Position numbers and translations under genes: made by a program. Below, piece by piece: positions 1 through 10,655 of a stretch of DNA of 64,000 nucleotides. Each line of letters opens with the position of its first letter. Position 1 is the stretch's first letter. The notes under the pieces are model-generated. The model did no database searches. It was not told the DNA's origin and saw nothing but the letters and a program-made list of their open reading frames with translations. Origin of the DNA: Ascoidea asiatica (taxonomy: Eukaryota > Ascomycota > Saccharomycetes > Ascoideales > Ascoideaceae); contig BCKQ01000005.1 of assembly GCA_001600695.1 (NCBI GenBank), positions 632,593 through 696,592 on the forward strand. Direction: 5' to 3'.

Positions 1-1
1 T

Positions 2-823
2 AAAAGTCTTATTTCTCTTTCTCTAAAACAAATCTTAAAAAATGAAAAATCAACAGCAAAGGATAATTTTCTTACTTCTTTTGATTTAATAGATATTTTC
101 TATGCAAAAAGTTCAAACTATATTAAAAATTATAAAAAAAGATATTTTTTGAAAAAAACATTGCAAACTTTTGTAATTTTAATTCCAATGTTACCTATAT
201 TCTATTTTATTTCACAATCTTCAATAGCTTTTAACTTAACAGTTATGTTCTTTGTTTATTTCCTAAACATATCCTTTTTAAGTTTTCTTTCATTTTTATC
301 ATTATCCAATCCTTCAATGAAAATTAAATGGAGATCTGGAGTAGGCTTATTCCATAGACTAATTCAAAAAAATGAAATAATTATGATTCACAAAGTTCTA
401 ACATTTTTTGAAGAATTCTATGATTTAAATGTTAATAACTATCATTTAATTCATTCTTTAGTTCAAAATCAAAATTCTTCGGGATTGAAATCATTATCTA
501 ATTTCAAAGACAATAGTAATTCTAATATTCAGTATTTTTTAAATAACAACTCTAAAGATTTAGAAATTGATACCTTCAAACAAGAATTACTTCAATTTTT
601 TTACAAAACCTTGAGAGAAAGAAGAATGTATTTAGAAGAAAGTGAAAATGAACTTTTATTTCTAGAATATTGGATCACTAGAGGTCAAAACCTTGAATGG
701 GTTGAGCCAGATCAAGATCCAGCAGAAATTTTGATTTTGGAAAATCATTCTAATACTGATACAAAAAGAATTATACCCCTAAAAGATAAAGTTTTTACAA
801 AACAATTCCATTCAAATGGTTAA
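2..823 (+). CDS. C-terminal part of an unidentified membrane protein (5' end outside the window)
   Basis: The reading frame is open from base 2 to the stop at 821-823, so the gene begins upstream of the window; there is no need to start at the TTG at 149. About 273 residues are visible. A basic stretch is followed by two closely spaced hydrophobic segments (roughly residues 50-70 and 75-100 of the visible part), then a hydrophilic tail of about 160 residues that includes an Asn-rich linker and ends in an acidic, Trp- and Pro-containing stretch (ITRGQNLEWVEPDQDP). The layout fits a membrane protein with a helical hairpin and a cytosolic or lumenal tail. I do not recognise the family. It points toward the 3' end of THO2, so the 162-bp gap after it is a convergent gap. 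Confidence 0.7.
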   Translation, partial: KSLISLSLKQILKNEKSTAKDNFLTSFDLIDIFYAKSSNYIKNYKKRYFLKKTLQTFVILIPMLPIFYFISQSSIAFNLTVMFFVYFLNISFLSFLSFLSLSNPSMKIKWRSGVGLFHRLIQKNEIIMIHKVLTFFEEFYDLNVNNYHLIHSLVQNQNSSGLKSLSNFKDNSNSNIQYFLNNNSKDLEIDTFKQELLQFFYKTLRERRMYLEESENELLFLEYWITRGQNLEWVEPDQDPAEILILENHSNTDTKRIIPLKDKVFTKQFHSNG

Positions 824-985
824 ATATACAAATACAATGTTTATATTCTTGTTCTACATTAACACAGGGGAAGACTCAAATAAAGAAGAAAACCTTCATG
901 TGAATGGGTGGTAAATATGTTGAAAAATGATAAAATTAATTTTTGACCCTAACTTTGATATATACAAAAATCAATTAGGATGCCT

Positions 986-3900
986 TCAAAATCCATTGTT
1001 TCTATAATAAGCATTATTTCTGTTATAATTACCTCTATAATGATTATTCTCATATCTGTTTTTTCTATTGGTAACATCATTTTTTGATGCGTTTTTACTG
1101 TCATTAGAATTGGGTGTGCTAGCGCTTGGTTTCGTCGGTGCTCCTAAAGGAATTGCTCTCTCAACTACCTTATTGGAAATGTCTTTTGGTGCAGTCGGCA
1201 ATTTTTTATTAATTAGTGGCTCGCTCTTCTTCAAATCTGCTGGTATATTACTTTTCGAGGCTTCCGACAATTTTTTTTCTGTCACTGAATTTTCTTTGCC
1301 TATTACATTAGGCTTAGTCTTTTTTGAGCTATTTTTGTTTGCTTGATCTTCTGTAGCTGCTCTTTTTGTAGGAATTTTCAAGTCCCTTTTGCTTTTATCA
1401 ACAGTTTGAGCCATGACATCTGGAAATTTCCTTGGTGCATGATTATCTCTTGAGTCTTTTTGCCCAAGTGGAGCTCTTGGTATTGGTAAAGGGGTTTTTG
1501 GTCCTGTTGGTATAGTTGCAGTTATTTCTGGTTTTGATTTTTTCTTTTTTAATAGAACTCTCTTCTGGCTTATCAAAGCCTCTTGAGATTTTCTATCTCT
1601 TCTAGCTCTCTGCCTCTGTTCATCTGTCTCGGACATTTCATAGAAATTCCACATAGAAACCCATTTTTGAGATCGAGATTTTGTTAAACCAACTAGAGCA
1701 CTAGCAGACAATTGAATATCTTTTCTTGAATCTTTTTTTGAAATTTCTTCCATTGTTTCCAAAAGTTTTTCACAATGATCTTCTATAGTTGGATATACAG
1801 TTATAACATTCTTAAGATAAGTAATAGTATTACGGCGATACATATAATCCTCGGTTTCAAGTGCTGAAAGAATATCGTTTAATGCCAGGGAATGAAATTC
1901 AAAAAGTGTTTTTAGAAATTCTTTATGAGACACAAATGTAGATTCATGAAAACATTTTAATTTAGAGAATTCTTTCTCAAAAATGGTGGCATCTCTCCAA
2001 CCATTTAATTTTTCAAAAATATAAGAGTAGAATATTCCAAAATTTTCAGCTTCATCAGGTGTAAAAGTAAATAAAGAACAAGATATAATTCCTTTGAAAA
2101 GCAATCTTATAATTGAGAAAAAAACTTTTTTAAATCCAAGAGAAAGTAATAGGATAACAAATTTAGCAGAGAACAATGCATCAACTGAAGAATGTATACT
2201 TCTAGGAAGGATACAATGTTCCATAAATAAATTCACTTTTTCAGAGAAATTTTCTTCTGATATATTAGCTTCTCCAAACCAATAATCATTTTCTTTTCGT
2301 ATTCTTTTCATTGATACGTTATAATGAGACATATGATTTTTGGTATCAAATGGAAACTGTTTCAAAATCTTTTCATATTCAAGTTTCAATTTCTTTTTTC
2401 CTTCCACAATTTCAGTATTTATTTCGTTGTCATTAATCAGATTTGAAATATCATCTTTTAAACCAGAAATTAATTCTTTTATATTTTTTTCTTCGCTTGA
2501 ATATTTTTCTTCTGAAAAGTCAATATCGTATAAAGATAATTGCCAGAACGAAACATATAGTCCTGAACTCATTACTTTCCAGTTTATTGAAATAGATTTT
2601 TCAATTTCACTCATAATTGGCTCTAAAGTTTTGGTCCATGGATTATCTGACATAGAGTTCTCATCTTCTTCTATTTCCTTTCGTATATCCTTTGAAAGAG
2701 TATTTCTCCATAATTCAAAAGCCCATTCAATAGTGACACCATATTTCGATACCAAAATAGGTAATGATAAAACATTTTCTTTAATTTGATTTGAAGAAAG
2801 AAAATAGTTAATTGCAGTCAAGAAACTATGAAGTAAGGAGCTTGTTTCATCATTACGACTAGCCAAAATTTTGTAATGCAAGTTTTCATTTTCAAAAATT
2901 TGCTTTTGATGATAGTTGCAAAGCAAGACAAAAAGCTCGCTAAGAGCATTTAGTTCAATTAGATTACTTAATAACCTCAATCCAGACTTTTTGCAAGAAA
3001 TTCTTGTATCTTGAATATTACTGAAGACAACATTTTGAAGTGAAGGTCCACATCCTATATAATCAATTTGTTTCACAGTAAGATTAGATATATGTCTTAT
3101 TCCTGTCATATTGTTTACCATTTCTTTGAATATTGCATTACCAATGCTATCACCTGAATGAAGTTTTTTCAAGATAAATATGTATAATGTTTTTAAATCC
3201 ATTTTATCAAATCGTTGACAAAGTTTTCCAATAAACATTACTAATGATTGAAGCCATTGTCTTTCATGTATACCGTCATCTTGAATTAAGTTTCTGTCAG
3301 AAGTTAATCTAGTTAATAAAACAAAACTTAAAACATCAAACCCATAATTAGTAAAATATCGAGCAGAATCGACAATTAATTCTATTAAATTATCATAACT
3401 TTCAATTTGTGTTACAATAACTTCAAGACATGGAAAAGGATTTGCAAAAGAAATTTTAGCTAATCTTCTCATCATCGGATGGAAATTTGTTTTTGATAAA
3501 CGTTTTAAAACGTCTTTTGTTTCTTTTTCTGCAGAACTAGATGCAATTTTTATATCATAATCTTTTTTTCTTAGATTGGTTTGCATTCCACCATATAAGT
3601 TAAACCTTTTCTCAAGAGGAAAATTTGCCATGAGTTTATACATTTCTTGAATTGTACATGGATTTTCTTTTAATAATGGCATTGTAGGGAATAAGAATTT
3701 TTTAAAATATTCTAACCAATTATTGAGTTTTGTATCTTTTTCATCAGGTTGAGAATTTTCAAGGTCATATAATCCAATTCTAATAATTTTACTTATAAGT
3801 TCAGGATCTTTATGTAAATCAGAACCAGAAAATATTAAAAATTCTTTAGATACTTTAACTAATTCATCAACTGAAGTAATTTGAGGTAAATTTTCATTCC

Positions 3901-5410
3901 ATTGATGATAAAAATAAAGAAATTTTTTATTTGTATGAGATTTTTGTAAGGAAAAAACTTCAATTGTAGTTATAACATAATCTTCATAATCAACACCATC
4001 ACCAACTTTAGCAAATGCAACTCTTTTTGGGGTTACTAAATTTTTAATTAATTCTGGATTCTTTATTGGATGAACTTTTGAATATAATGGTTGAATTGAT
4101 TCAGTTAATAATCTATGAATTGCAGAAGGAATTTGTTTATCTAATTTTGGTAAAAATGGATATTTCATTAGTATATAAACTGAAGGCCAATATAAACCAC
4201 ACATTAAAAACACTTTTAAAAGATGAAATTTATTATTTGTTTTAAGAGTATCAACTAATTTTTCAAGTTCATCTTTTGGTTTTTCTTTTTCAATAGATCT
4301 TCTAGAATCAGATCTATTATTTTTTTGACTTTCAGAAGGACTTTCATCATCATTATTTAATGGAGCAGCTAAAGCTAGTAAAGAAGCACCAGCTTTAAAA
4401 GATTTTTCTTGCATTATTTTTTTATATTTATTTTCAATTTTTTTCATTTCTTCATCATTTGGAGAAAGATAAGAATAAATAGAGCCAAAACTTACAAAAC
4501 CTTCCTTAATCAAAACAGCAATTAAACATTTAAAAGTTTCTGGCATATCCCTACCAGCAAAAACATAATTATTAAGTTTAAAACCTATCAATTGAGCAGC
4601 AATTTCACAACCACCGGTAGCTAAAGAATTTATTGAAGAAATATCACCTTTAATTTCTGGCCACCAAAGTGATCTTTTCAATAAATCTATACAAAAATGA
4701 TAATTTTTTAAAATATTATTAATGAATAAATCTAAAATTATATCAAGTACTCTATTTGGGTCCAAACTGAAATGACCAATTAATGATTCTATTATTCTCC
4801 AAGTATAATCAACCATAAACGGAGCATCATCGGAAGATATTGAATCATATAAATAAATAATTAATTTTGAATAACCTTCAGAACATTCATGAAGTAAACT
4901 ATATCTTTTTTGAATATATTTTTCTCTAAGAATTATAGATTCTTTTCTTTTAAGACTACTATCACCTTTTCCTTTAACTTCATTATAATGATCAGTTGAT
5001 AATAAAACTGATAATAATTTCTGATCAATTTGTAAATATTTTAAAGTATAAGTTAAAGCAGCAGTATTTGGAAAAAGATTAACAATATTAATAAAAATAG
5101 TTGCAATTTTATTATTTTCAGTTGAATTTAAAGGATATGAGATAATTTGTTTTACAGTATCAATTACAGTTGATTCACTTATAATATCATAATTTTGTAA
5201 AGTAAATATAATTTCATAAAAAAATTCACCTAATACAGAAGGATCTTCATTATAATCGACTTGAAATAAAAGTTTAAGCAAGTCATTAGTATTTGTTTGA
5301 TTTAGTAAAGTAAGAGTTTTATTATCTAAATACTTCCATTTAGAAAGTATTTCAAATTTTGATTGAGATGAATTATAAGGAATATCATTCTTGTTAGATA
5401 GTTTAGGCAT
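986..5410 (-). CDS. THO2: THO complex subunit 2 (Tho2/THOC2)
   Basis: This encodes 1474 residues; S. cerevisiae Tho2 has about 1597. Tho2 is the large scaffold of the THO/TREX complex, which couples RNA polymerase II transcription to mRNA packaging and export in the nucleus and prevents R-loops. Family-like segments run along the whole protein: the N-terminal region around residues 160-260 (EGYSKL, SLDPNRVLDIILDLF, LLKRSLWWP), the central THOC2 region (for example YDFKH-like HYKILASRNDETSSLLHSF near 860), and a region near 1090-1130 (HCILPRSIHSSVDALFSAKF). The last 170 residues are Lys/Pro/Ser-rich and disordered, ending in an Asn/Arg/Tyr-rich tail that may contact RNA, as in the yeast protein. 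It is divergent with the MAP kinase gene. I am confident of the family from the overall pattern. Confidence 0.9.
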   Translation of the reverse strand: MPKLSNKNDIPYNSSQSKFEILSKWKYLDNKTLTLLNQTNTNDLLKLLFQVDYNEDPSVLGEFFYEIIFTLQNYDIISESTVIDTVKQIISYPLNSTENNKIATIFINIVNLFPNTAALTYTLKYLQIDQKLLSVLLSTDHYNEVKGKGDSSLKRKESIILREKYIQKRYSLLHECSEGYSKLIIYLYDSISSDDAPFMVDYTWRIIESLIGHFSLDPNRVLDIILDLFINNILKNYHFCIDLLKRSLWWPEIKGDISSINSLATGGCEIAAQLIGFKLNNYVFAGRDMPETFKCLIAVLIKEGFVSFGSIYSYLSPNDEEMKKIENKYKKIMQEKSFKAGASLLALAAPLNNDDESPSESQKNNRSDSRRSIEKEKPKDELEKLVDTLKTNNKFHLLKVFLMCGLYWPSVYILMKYPFLPKLDKQIPSAIHRLLTESIQPLYSKVHPIKNPELIKNLVTPKRVAFAKVGDGVDYEDYVITTIEVFSLQKSHTNKKFLYFYHQWNENLPQITSVDELVKVSKEFLIFSGSDLHKDPELISKIIRIGLYDLENSQPDEKDTKLNNWLEYFKKFLFPTMPLLKENPCTIQEMYKLMANFPLEKRFNLYGGMQTNLRKKDYDIKIASSSAEKETKDVLKRLSKTNFHPMMRRLAKISFANPFPCLEVIVTQIESYDNLIELIVDSARYFTNYGFDVLSFVLLTRLTSDRNLIQDDGIHERQWLQSLVMFIGKLCQRFDKMDLKTLYIFILKKLHSGDSIGNAIFKEMVNNMTGIRHISNLTVKQIDYIGCGPSLQNVVFSNIQDTRISCKKSGLRLLSNLIELNALSELFVLLCNYHQKQIFENENLHYKILASRNDETSSLLHSFLTAINYFLSSNQIKENVLSLPILVSKYGVTIEWAFELWRNTLSKDIRKEIEEDENSMSDNPWTKTLEPIMSEIEKSISINWKVMSSGLYVSFWQLSLYDIDFSEEKYSSEEKNIKELISGLKDDISNLINDNEINTEIVEGKKKLKLEYEKILKQFPFDTKNHMSHYNVSMKRIRKENDYWFGEANISEENFSEKVNLFMEHCILPRSIHSSVDALFSAKFVILLLSLGFKKVFFSIIRLLFKGIISCSLFTFTPDEAENFGIFYSYIFEKLNGWRDATIFEKEFSKLKCFHESTFVSHKEFLKTLFEFHSLALNDILSALETEDYMYRRNTITYLKNVITVYPTIEDHCEKLLETMEEISKKDSRKDIQLSASALVGLTKSRSQKWVSMWNFYEMSETDEQRQRARRDRKSQEALISQKRVLLKKKKSKPEITATIPTGPKTPLPIPRAPLGQKDSRDNHAPRKFPDVMAQTVDKSKRDLKIPTKRAATEDQANKNSSKKTKPNVIGKENSVTEKKLSEASKSNIPADLKKSEPLINKKLPTAPKDISNKVVERAIPLGAPTKPSASTPNSNDSKNASKNDVTNRKNRYENNHYRGNYNRNNAYYRNNGF

Positions 5411-6804
5411 TATAAGAATGGTAGCAATTTAATAAATAGACTTAACATAAGGATATAACTGAATATATACTTTTAGCTGAAATAGATAGAATTCAAATCT
5501 AGCTTTATTATTTTCTCCCTCTGTTTATTTCAGTTAATATATTCCTGTTTCCAATGTATTTTAAATATTCTTCAGGCTATTTCACTTTCTTTTTGAATAC
5601 CTCTTTACTTTATTTCATTTTTCTTTATTTATTTCACTAAAGTTAATTGTTTTTTGCGATATAAAGAAGGTAAATAAGCTTTGACTACTTTTCTCATCCA
5701 GCATCCGCACTTAATCATCACACTTTCTTTTCAAAGAAACGGCAAAGAAATCCTCAGAAGGAAAAAAACAAGAAATATTCAAAAATTGAATTATTCAAAA
5801 TTATCTTGAACTGCATTGAAATATATTCAAATAGATAATTATTTATCAAAGGATATGATTCAAATCCGAAGAAGTCAATGAAACTTTGTCATTTATGGTT
5901 TTGTCAGTTCAGATCATGAATTTGAAGTCACTGTCCAAATAAGAATTCGTTGAAACAATTACTGAGAATTATATTTCAACTAGTTTCTCAAATGGAATGA
6001 GTACAATTACAAATTAGGATATCACTCAATGGAAAGAATCATCAAAACTTTTTATTTTAATATATTTAATTATAAAATTCAATTATATTATATATTTTAA
6101 TATAGCTTGGGAAGAAACAATAAATCCACGTATGGAACTAGCAGTGTCAAATTTTATTGCTTCTATGATTTGAATTGTGGGATTTTATTAGCCTCGAGTT
6201 TAATCACAAAACATCAAATCTGCTTTGAGATGCTTATTCTTTACTGCTTTTCTCACATATCTAACTTTTGGAATATATTTTATTAAAACTATTATACCAT
6301 TTCATACCATTTCATACTACTTCATACTATTTCATACTTTGAGTTTTTATCTCTTTACAATTCATTAATTCAATTTGATGCTTTTTTGTTTAATCATTGA
6401 TAAGTTTATCTGTTTCACTAGTCATCTAAGCTTTTTTTCATTAGTTGATAAAGTTTGGATATGATTTTGGGTTTATTTTTATTGAACTACTATTATTATA
6501 ATTATTATTTTAATTGTGTTTGTCTTGTTGATTCAAATTAATTTAAAGTTGATGGTTATTTTAATTGATTCTTTCAATGGTTTTATAAATGTTTTATCAA
6601 ATTTCTTTTAATCAATTCTATATTTTCCAAAAGATCATATATAAACCTTCAAAATGTTTTTATATTATTAAATTGGTTATTTTATTTAATATTTTTTTAA
6701 AATAATATCTTATTCTAATTGCTTTTTTTTCTTTCAAGTAATTCAAATATTTCTAATATTATAAAAAACAATAACAGACAATAGCTGATATAAACTAATA
6801 TAAA
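5411..6804. promoter_or_regulatory. Divergent THO2 / MAP kinase intergenic region
   Basis: A 1.4-kb promoter region with no supportable gene. The section near 5690-5765 is slightly less AT-rich than its surroundings. A 10-bp tandem repeat lies at 6291-6340. The last 300 bp before the kinase ATG are T- and A-rich, as in yeast leaders. Confidence 0.6.
6291..6340. repeat. 10-bp tandem repeat, five units
   Basis: Five consecutive units of exactly 10 bp resembling TTCATACTAT, with one to three changes each. It lies about 470 bp upstream of the MAP kinase start. Confidence 0.85.
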
Positions 6805-8244
6805 ATGAGTGCAACTGTTACAAATACAAATTATTATCATAATAATACTTCAAATTATTCTAAAGATTCTAGTTCAAAATCAAATTCTAAATCAAAATCA
6901 AAATCAAAATCAGATTCTCAATTACAAACTCAATCTCAAAGACTTTTAACTGATGAAGAAATAATATATTTAAAAAATAAAAAAGAAAAAATTGAAGTTA
7001 AACAATTATTCCAATTTTTAGGACCAAATTATATAATTGAAAAACGTATTGGTGAAGGTGCTTATGGTATGGTTGCAAAAGGTACATATAGAGGTTTACC
7101 TGTTGCAATTAAAAGAATTGATATTTCTAATAGAGAATTATTTGCTTTAAGAACTTTGAGAGAAATAAAAATTTTAAAACATTTTCAATATCATAAAGAT
7201 ATTATAACAATTTATGATATGAAATTAGTTAGAACAAAAGATGGTTCTTTAATTTGTTTTATAATTCAAGAATTAATGGAAAATGATTTACATTATATTA
7301 TTAGACATTATGATTATGATCAAGAAATGGTTTGTTATATAATTTATCATATTTTAAAAGCTTTAAAATCTTTACATGATGTTAAAATTATTCATAGAGA
7401 TTTAAAACCTTCAAATATTTTAATTAATGATGATTGTTCAATAAGAATTTGTGATTTTGGTTTATCAAGAATTGATACATCATCTAATTCTCCTCAATTA
7501 AATTTTATGACAGAATATGTTGCAACTAGATGGTATAGAGCTCCAGAAATAATGTTAAATAATTCAAATTATTCAACAAAATCAGATATTTGGTCAATTG
7601 GTTGTATACTTTATGAATTAATTTTTAAAAGACCTTTATTTCAAGGTAGAGATCTTTTAAATCAATTAAAATTAATTTTTGCAATTGCAGGTACACCAAA
7701 AGGTGAAGGTATGAATTTTGTTAAATCTGAAAAAGCAAGAAAATATTTAAGTAATTATGTTGAACAATATCCAAGATGTAATTTTAAACAACAATTTGGT
7801 AATGGAATGTCAAAAGAAGCTTTAGATTTATTTGATAAAATGTTACAATGTGATCCAAATAAAAGAATTTCTGCAGAAGAAGCTTTAAAACATCCATATT
7901 TTTCATCATTTAATGGAGATTTAATTCATGAAACATGTACAATTCCTTTACAAAAATCAGAATTTGAATTTGATAAAAATGATGGAAAATTATTAAAAAT
8001 GAATGAACTTACGGATTTATTAATTAATGAATTTCAACATTTTCCAAGAGAAAAATTTCTTCAAGAATTTTATTATTCAAAAAGAGATAATATTAAACAA
8101 ATTGAAAAAACTAGTAATAATTCTAATTCTAATTCTAGTTATAATAATGATAATAATAATGATAACAATACTAATGAAAAAACAAAAAGAAAAGAAGAAA
8201 CTTCAACATATATGGATGAGGTTCTTTCTTGTTATCAGTATTAA
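6805..8244 (+). CDS. ERK-type MAP kinase, Fus3/Kss1-like
   Basis: A 479-residue serine/threonine kinase. A Ser/Lys/Asn-rich extension of about 70 residues precedes the catalytic domain (about 75-370). Visible motifs are the glycine loop GEGAYGMV, the ATP-binding Lys in VAIKR, the catalytic loop HRDLKPSN, DFG, and the activation-loop TEY at residues 236-238 within MTEYVATRWYRAPE. The stretch LFALRTLREIKILKHF and the later FIIQELM, GRD..NQL.LIF and FEFD...L.DLL.NE segments resemble Fus3/Kss1 more than Slt2 or Hog1 (TGY), so a pheromone or filamentation pathway role is inferred. Insert regions are divergent, and the C-terminal tail of about 60 residues is Asn/Lys-rich. Fus3 and Kss1 cannot be told apart by eye, so no symbol is given. 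It converges on RPL24. Confidence 0.88.
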   Translation: MSATVTNTNYYHNNTSNYSKDSSSKSNSKSKSKSKSDSQLQTQSQRLLTDEEIIYLKNKKEKIEVKQLFQFLGPNYIIEKRIGEGAYGMVAKGTYRGLPVAIKRIDISNRELFALRTLREIKILKHFQYHKDIITIYDMKLVRTKDGSLICFIIQELMENDLHYIIRHYDYDQEMVCYIIYHILKALKSLHDVKIIHRDLKPSNILINDDCSIRICDFGLSRIDTSSNSPQLNFMTEYVATRWYRAPEIMLNNSNYSTKSDIWSIGCILYELIFKRPLFQGRDLLNQLKLIFAIAGTPKGEGMNFVKSEKARKYLSNYVEQYPRCNFKQQFGNGMSKEALDLFDKMLQCDPNKRISAEEALKHPYFSSFNGDLIHETCTIPLQKSEFEFDKNDGKLLKMNELTDLLINEFQHFPREKFLQEFYYSKRDNIKQIEKTSNNSNSNSSYNNDNNNDNNTNEKTKRKEETSTYMDEVLSCYQY

Positions 8245-8607
8245 ATTTTAATATATTTATATAGTTAATAATTGCATAATTTTTATAGGTTTTTATATTT
8301 TTTTATATTTTTTATATTCTTTATATTCTTTATATTCTTTTTATATTTTATTTTACTAAGTAACTTTTTTTTCAAAATTTTTCAGTTAACAATAATTTAA
8401 TAAAAAATTTAATATTCATATCCTTTTTGACTAGAAAGTATAAGATAAACTAAATTAGAGTAGAATAATAACTAGTTTAATTAATTAACTGATTGAATGA
8501 TTGATTGATAGTAGTTCACATAATAAATATAATTATAATTAACAATATATATATATATAAGTATAGTAAATTATATATAAATAAATTTTAATAATAAATT
8601 AAATTGA
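8245..8607. other. Convergent gap between the MAP kinase and RPL24
   Basis: A 363-bp extremely AT-rich spacer with TATAT runs and T-rich stretches. It probably carries the polyadenylation signals of both genes. There is no gene and no GC-rich segment. Confidence 0.6.
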
Positions 8608-9078
8608 TTAACGAGAAGTTGCTTGAACTTTTTGGAAAGCACCTTTAGCAGTTTGTTTATTTAATTTAGTACCACCAATTTTAGCAGCATTTTTAGCTTT
8701 TTCAGCTCTTTTTTTAGCTTTTTCAGCTTTCTTTTTTTCTTTATCTAATTTTGCAGCTTCTTCTCTTTCAGCTTTTCTAACTTCAGGTTTTTTTGAACGT
8801 TTTTCTTTTAATAATTCTAAAGAAGCACCAACAATTGCTCTTGCTTGTTTAACAGTTTTTCTTGATCTTTTTTTAGAAACTTCTTCAGAAATACCTTTCT
8901 TATGATGACGTCTATATAAAACAGTCCAAGAAATTCTTCTTGGATTTTTTCTTTGCAAAAATAAAGAAGCAGATTTTGATGAATGAAATCTAAAAATTTT
9001 AGAATCACCACGAACAAATAAAGTACCTCTACCTGGGTAAATTTTTGAACCAGAAAATGAACAAATTTCAGTTTTCAT
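8608..9078 (-). CDS. RPL24: 60S ribosomal protein L24 (eL24)
   Basis: A 156-residue, very basic protein that matches eL24 through its N-terminal half: [30 protein letters not shown] and [20 protein letters not shown]. The C-terminal half is the usual Lys/Ala/Glu-rich helical tail. It sits on the 60S subunit and forms an intersubunit bridge. The length is typical of yeast (155). The open frame starts at the expected family N-terminus, so no intron is needed. It is transcribed divergently from RPL30, the same arrangement as RPL24A/RPL30 in S. cerevisiae, so the two may share promoter elements. Confidence 0.97.
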   Translation of the reverse strand: MKTEICSFSGSKIYPGRGTLFVRGDSKIFRFHSSKSASLFLQRKNPRRISWTVLYRRHHKKGISEEVSKKRSRKTVKQARAIVGASLELLKEKRSKKPEVRKAEREEAAKLDKEKKKAEKAKKRAEKAKNAAKIGGTKLNKQTAKGAFQKVQATSR

Positions 9079-10649
9079 TTTGATCTAAAAAATAGGTAAA
9101 AAATTAAAAAATAAAATAGAAAAATAAAAAATGTTAGAATATTATTTGAGAAAAAAATTTAAATTGGTTTATTGATTATAGTTATTCAAAAATTAGTTCT
9201 TTCTCTTTGAGTATAATTATGATTATAAGTTTAAAGTATTGATTTTATAAATGATGAATAACATAAAATTAGAAAATATGATTTAATTTTATAGTTTTTA
9301 ACATTATATATAATTCCCATATAATATAATAGAATAAAAGTTTTGGAAAATGATTTATTTTAACAGTAAAGTAATCAATAAACTACTTTAATATTTTTTT
9401 TCTTTAAATATTTTCATTTTCTTAGATTAATTTTCAAATTGTAAATATACAGTAATTTCATTATACTCTTTGAAATATAGTTCGAGTATATATGTATACG
9501 TTCTTTTTCTTCACTCAAATTAAGTTGGAATATAATAATTGATTTAATATCTCAAAAACAATAATAAGTGAGTAGATAATCCTTCAATTCTCATTTCTTT
9601 ATATGATATTCTTGATTTTTTTGCTTTTCTTCAATTTATTTGATCTGTTTCATTTCTTTCACTTCTTATAACCAATTTTCCTATTATTTCTTCATTTACT
9701 TGGAACTTTCTTGATTTTTATGGATAACCCAAAGATGGAATCTAATCTTATCTAATATGAAACTTGGGAATATAGAATATGGAATATGGGAATAAACATA
9801 CCTTATTATTGATATATTATTAGAGTAGTACTTTGATTAAATTAGATAATTCCAACTACGTTATATCTTTTCATATATCTTATATCTATCTATATCTCGT
9901 TACTTATAACAATGCTATTACTTAGATATTAATTATCAGTTTTATTCATATTCTTTTCAGATTATTCATTCGTCTGGCGTTGGATATTCCAAATCAGTAA
10001 GTCACTGGAAGGATTGCAGAGAGCAGCTCTGGAACTGGGAGAAAGAAGCATCCTCCATCCAGCGTATCGCCTGCGATATCGACCAGTTTCCACCCACCAG
10101 CGCCAGTTCCACAATTCAGGCCCAGCACCAAAAACAAGAAAAGGAAGGCACGTGTTCTGCTCACTGTTTGCCTTCGAGCAAGAGAGCAGAGCAGAGGAAA
10201 CAGAGAAAACAGAGGAAACAGAGTGCGCTTCTCTGGCAGACGTTGCGAGCACCGGGCTTGTCTCGTGAGTGGTTCAGTGACTGTTTTAGTTCCAGACAGA
10301 AAGTCACGTTTATTGCGATTCTCGCTTTTCTGGTCGTTACCGGTAGAATCTTTCACGTATTACTATTTTCGTACCATGGTGATGGTTTCTAATAACGAAA
10401 CTGTTAGTGGAAAATTAGAGCGTGGATTAACTCAACTCCAGACATTTTCATTTATGGAATATATTTTTTTTTTTTATATTTTTGATTACATTGAATATAT
10501 TTGGAAACTTTTGATCTTTTTTTTTCTATTCTTTAATTATAAATTTTTAAATATTATCCAATTTATATTCAATTTCGTTTTATAAAAGAACCGGAGTGCA
10601 AATATATATTATAATTATCCTAAATTAAACTCAATTTATTAGCGCAGAG
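9079..10649. promoter_or_regulatory. Divergent RPL24 / RPL30 promoter region with a GC-rich island
   Basis: A 1.57-kb region. Most of it is AT-rich, but about 9985-10430 is much richer in G and C than the flanks. That island holds a CACGTG at 10149-10154 (Cbf1-type core) and a TACCGGTA palindrome at 10338-10345. Overlapping open frames inside it on both strands show no family resemblance and look like a by-product of fewer stop codons. The element is likely the shared ribosomal-protein promoter, by inference from position. Confidence 0.6.
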
Positions 10650-10655
10650 ATGGTC
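10590..10655 (+). promoter_or_regulatory. L30 autoregulatory kink-turn at the RPL30 5' splice site
   Basis: In RNA, ACC (10590-10592) can pair with GGU (10652-10654), and GUGC (10596-10599) with GCGC (10642-10645). This leaves an asymmetric purine-rich internal loop: GGA (10593-10595) opposite AGAGAU (10646-10651). The blocks CCGGAGTG and GCGCAGAGATGGTCAG match, as I recall it, the S. cerevisiae RPL30 pre-mRNA element that L30 binds to block its own splicing. The start codon and the 5' splice site lie inside the structure. The terminal loop here is 42 nt and AT-rich. The transcription start is unknown; it must lie upstream of 10590 for the element to form. Confidence 0.85.

Noticed and set aside
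6805-8244. Calling the MAP kinase Slt2/Mpk1 because of its TEY loop and its nearness to PKC1.
   Set aside because: TEY is shared by Fus3 and Kss1, and the LFALRTLREIKILKHF segment and C-terminal lobe match that branch better.
9962-10392. Several overlapping open frames of 74-120 codons on both strands inside the GC-rich RPL24/RPL30 island.
   Set aside because: They overlap each other in opposite strands, show no family features, and are expected because GC-rich DNA has fewer stop codons. The region fits a promoter.
10581-10588. TATAAAAG as the TATA box of RPL30.
   Set aside because: It directly abuts the 5' arm of the kink-turn, leaving no room for the usual distance to a transcription start.
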